Notes under the pieces: generated by a model
Databases searched by the model: none
What the model was told of the DNA's origin: nothing
The model's input: the letters and a program-made list of their open reading frames with translations, nothing else
NCBI GenBank assembly: GCA_937891565.1
Contig: CALAHA010000238.1
Span: 1 to 8,536 of the forward strand
From: an uncultured Ilumatobacter sp.
GTDB lineage: Bacteria > Actinomycetota > Acidimicrobiia > Acidimicrobiales > Ilumatobacteraceae
Reading direction: 5' to 3'
Length of the DNA stretch: 8,536 bases
Shown: piece by piece, positions 7,235 through 8,536 of the stretch
How positions within the stretch are numbered: position 1 is the first letter of the stretch
Layout of the letters: each line of letters begins with the position of its first letter
Made by a program: the position numbers and the translations under genes

Positions 7235-7447
7235 ATGGATGAATTCGACCGCATCGAACCAAGCCACACCTCGATCGACCCCGAACCGCCAGTCTTCGAG
7301 GCCGCGCGTCTCCAAGCCGACACTCCAATGGGGCAGGTCGAGATGTACGGCAGCTTCGCCCGCAGCATTGGAGCGAAGCGAATGAGGGTCGTCCTCGGCA
7401 TCACCGCCATGATCGTGCTTGCGATCGCAGTCCTCGCAGTGCTGTAG
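7235..7447 (+). CDS. Small tail-anchored membrane protein of unknown function
   Basis: This is a 70-residue protein I do not recognise. Residues 1-48 are hydrophilic and acidic at first (MDEFDRIEPSHTSIDPEPP), with a short central part (EMYGSFARSIGAKR) ending in basic residues. Residues 51-70 (RVVLGITAMIVLAIAVLAVL) form one hydrophobic helix running to the very C-terminus. The basic KRMR just before the helix suggests the N-terminal part faces the cytoplasm, giving a tail-anchored topology. The start is fixed by the promoter at 7200-7228, six bases upstream of the ATG. It is divergent from the acyl-CoA dehydrogenase and convergent with the photolyase-like gene, so it forms its own transcription unit. 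The reading frame on the opposite strand is also open, so coding status rests on the promoter, the membrane helix and the gap it fills. Confidence 0.6.
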   Translation: MDEFDRIEPSHTSIDPEPPVFEAARLQADTPMGQVEMYGSFARSIGAKRMRVVLGITAMIVLAIAVLAVL

Positions 7448-7492
7448 AGAGATCCCGCAGGGAAAGCGGCCAGCACGAACGTCGCACTTTGG

Positions 7493-7522
7493 CGTCACAT
7501 CGAGGTCCGTCACATCGAGGTC
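7493..7522. repeat. Perfect 15-bp tandem direct repeat
   Basis: CGTCACATCGAGGTC occurs twice back to back (7493-7507 and 7508-7522) with no mismatches, in the gap between two convergent genes. The second copy is the left arm of the hairpin at 7509-7537. The first copy could pair with the same right arm in a competing structure with a 16-base loop. Confidence 0.8.
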
Positions 7523-7537
7523 AGACCTCGGTGTGAC
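7509..7537. terminator. Hairpin between convergent genes, possible bidirectional terminator
   Basis: GTCACATCGAGGTC (7509-7522) is followed by one base and then GACCTCGGTGTGAC (7524-7537). The arms pair over 14 positions, with 13 Watson-Crick pairs and one G-T pair; the innermost pair must open to form a loop. The stem lies 61 bases after the stop of the small membrane protein and 12 bases after the stop of the photolyase-like gene, so it could end both transcripts. No U-run follows on either strand, so termination would be intrinsic-like without a tail, as is common in actinobacteria. Confidence 0.55.
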
Positions 7538-7549
7538 ACGGCATCGCGG

Positions 7550-8536
7550 TTAACGGATGACCTTGACCGATTTACGCCAGGAACTGAAGCTGCTGATCGA
7601 GCCATTGCTCGGCCTGGCGAGCCAGGGCCAAGGGTGCGTCTCAGCAGGCACCACGGCTTCGGCCCGCCGCCGGAAGCCCGGAACCGGGGCAAAAGTCACC
7701 GCAACTGCTCGGTCGGCCAGCACTTCGATCGGGTCACCGAGGTGCAGTTCAAGCTGATGTGTCTCGCCCAGTTCGGCAAGCGTCTCAGTGAGATAGACCA
7801 GCCGCTTCGAGCTGAGCTGCAATCTGGCGAGTAAGGCTTCGTCGAAGACGAACACGACGGGCAATTCGGCGTGTGCCCGCAACGCCGGATCTGCGAGACC
7901 GAGTGATTCAGCAGTCAGCCACACCGTGTCGGCTGGGCGCGTTTCGACGACATGTTTTGGCCCACTGGTCCGGATGCCGTGCGGGTCACGGTTCAACTCG
8001 ACAGGCTGCGCAACCGGGCTCAGCGGGGGGTTCGCCGGCCAATCCTTGATTGGACACCATTGCTCGACCTCGCACATGTTGCAGAGCACCTTCGCCCGCT
8101 TCTCGACTTGGTAGCGGCTGAACCCGTAATGCTGCGACGACCCGGCGCCAGTTGTCCACTGCCACCCGAGACGATTGGCTGCGCGGGAGCCATCCAGCAA
8201 ATGTTTAAAGAAGTAGTCCTCGCCGTCTTGCCACGCCATCCCATTGCGCACGGACCAGTGGCTCGACAACCACATCCGCGTCTGATTGACGAGCCAACCG
8301 TCGGTAACCAGCTCACCAATGGTGTTATTCATACACGCCATTCGCCGATCCCACCCGGTGGCGACATCAGACGCCGTCGTCGGGGGCAACGCGTTACGTA
8401 CACCGCGCCGCGTCTTGGCGCCGAGGCGTGAATACCAGTGTCGCGCGAACTCCTGCCAGAGCAGTTCGTCACGGAACTTCTGCACGTCACGTTCGGGTCC
8501 ACCGGCAACGTGCTGCCATACCTGCGGGAGCGTGAG
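7550..8536 (-). CDS. Photolyase/cryptochrome-family protein, FAD domain first, alpha/beta domain last; N-terminus outside window
   Basis: This is a light-dependent DNA repair or photoreceptor-like flavoprotein. The frame is open to the right edge; residues before the GTG at 8485 (LTLPQVWQHVAGGPERD) match the start of a photolyase helical domain, so that GTG is internal. Numbered from 8485, ELLWQEFARHWY (7-18), GELVTDGWLVNQTRMW (57-72), WQDGEDYF (85-92) and AANRLGWQWTTGAG (102-115) are classical FAD-domain motifs. Trp85 and Trp108 align with two members of the E. coli electron-transfer Trp triad (W359, W382). After GWQW the usual FRIFNP segment is replaced by a CNMCEVEQWCPI stretch. Cys51, 135, 138 and 144 resemble the [4Fe-4S] ligands of bacterial FeS photolyases. 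Residues 186-311 look like a compact photolyase alpha/beta antenna domain: DTVWLTAESLGLADPALRAH, then LPVVFVFDEALL, a GDPIEVL motif at 250-256, and SFSSWRK near the end. That order is the reverse of normal. Cofactors and substrate are inferred. Confidence 0.85.
   Translation of the reverse strand, partial: LTLPQVWQHVAGGPERDVQKFRDELLWQEFARHWYSRLGAKTRRGVRNALPPTTASDVATGWDRRMACMNNTIGELVTDGWLVNQTRMWLSSHWSVRNGMAWQDGEDYFFKHLLDGSRAANRLGWQWTTGAGSSQHYGFSRYQVEKRAKVLCNMCEVEQWCPIKDWPANPPLSPVAQPVELNRDPHGIRTSGPKHVVETRPADTVWLTAESLGLADPALRAHAELPVVFVFDEALLARLQLSSKRLVYLTETLAELGETHQLELHLGDPIEVLADRAVAVTFAPVPGFRRRAEAVVPAETHPWPWLARPSNGSISSFSSWRKSVKVIR

Noticed and set aside
7453..7463. TCCC-GCA-GGGA hairpin just after the small membrane protein stop
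   Set aside because: The stem is only 4 bp with a 3-base loop and no U-run. It is too weak to call a terminator next to the much stronger stem at 7509-7537.
7085..7513. N-terminal extension of the acyl-CoA dehydrogenase frame up to 7513
   Set aside because: The extra 143 residues show no family similarity and run antisense to the small membrane protein and its promoter. Family similarity begins at MDFDLPADD (ATG 7084).
7550..7640. Possible frameshift near the 3' end of the photolyase-like gene, because another minus-strand frame reads LARQAEQWLDQQLQFLA then stop
   Set aside because: The annotated frame ends with HPWPWLARP and SFSSWRK, which resemble the close of a photolyase alpha/beta domain. 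The alternative frame starts just after its own stop codon, so it is more likely chance.

Overview
The window comes from a high-GC bacterium, most likely an actinobacterium. The polyphosphate glucokinase, the FadE-style acyl-CoA dehydrogenase, the strong GC bias at third codon positions and the lack of Shine-Dalgarno sequences all point that way. So do the TAnnnT hexamers lying 6-9 bases before several start codons, which suggest leaderless transcripts. An Acidimicrobiia-like lineage would fit, but that placement is inference. No rRNA, tRNA, CRISPR array, insertion sequence or phage gene is visible.

Layout. Bases 2-2980 (+) hold the 3' six-sevenths or so of a fused indolepyruvate:ferredoxin oxidoreductase, cut by the left window edge. 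A short gap with an imperfect 17-bp direct repeat leads to a YihY/BrkB-family inner-membrane protein (3067-3933, +) and a CaCA-family Na+/Ca2+ antiporter (3985-5082, +). The antiporter runs tail-to-tail, with a 14-base overlap, into ppgK (5069-5815, -). Upstream of ppgK on the same strand, 36 bases away, is an acyl-CoA dehydrogenase (5852-7084, -), so these two may be co-transcribed. Divergent from the dehydrogenase is a 70-residue tail-anchored membrane protein of unknown function (7235-7447, +) with a very clear leaderless promoter. It converges on a photolyase/cryptochrome-family gene (7550-8536, -) that is cut by the right window edge. The convergent gap holds a perfect 15-bp tandem repeat whose second copy forms a 14-bp hairpin with an inverted copy.

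Function. Most genes are ordinary housekeeping or catabolic functions: aryl-pyruvate oxidation, acyl-CoA beta-oxidation, polyphosphate-driven glucose phosphorylation and cation exchange. No single pathway joins them.

The most unusual item is the photolyase-like gene. The FAD-binding catalytic region comes first and an alpha/beta domain resembling the normally N-terminal antenna-binding domain comes last. The protein also carries four cysteines arranged as in the [4Fe-4S] bacterial photolyases. This looks like a circularly permuted, iron-sulfur, photolyase-like protein. Its extreme N-terminus lies outside the window.
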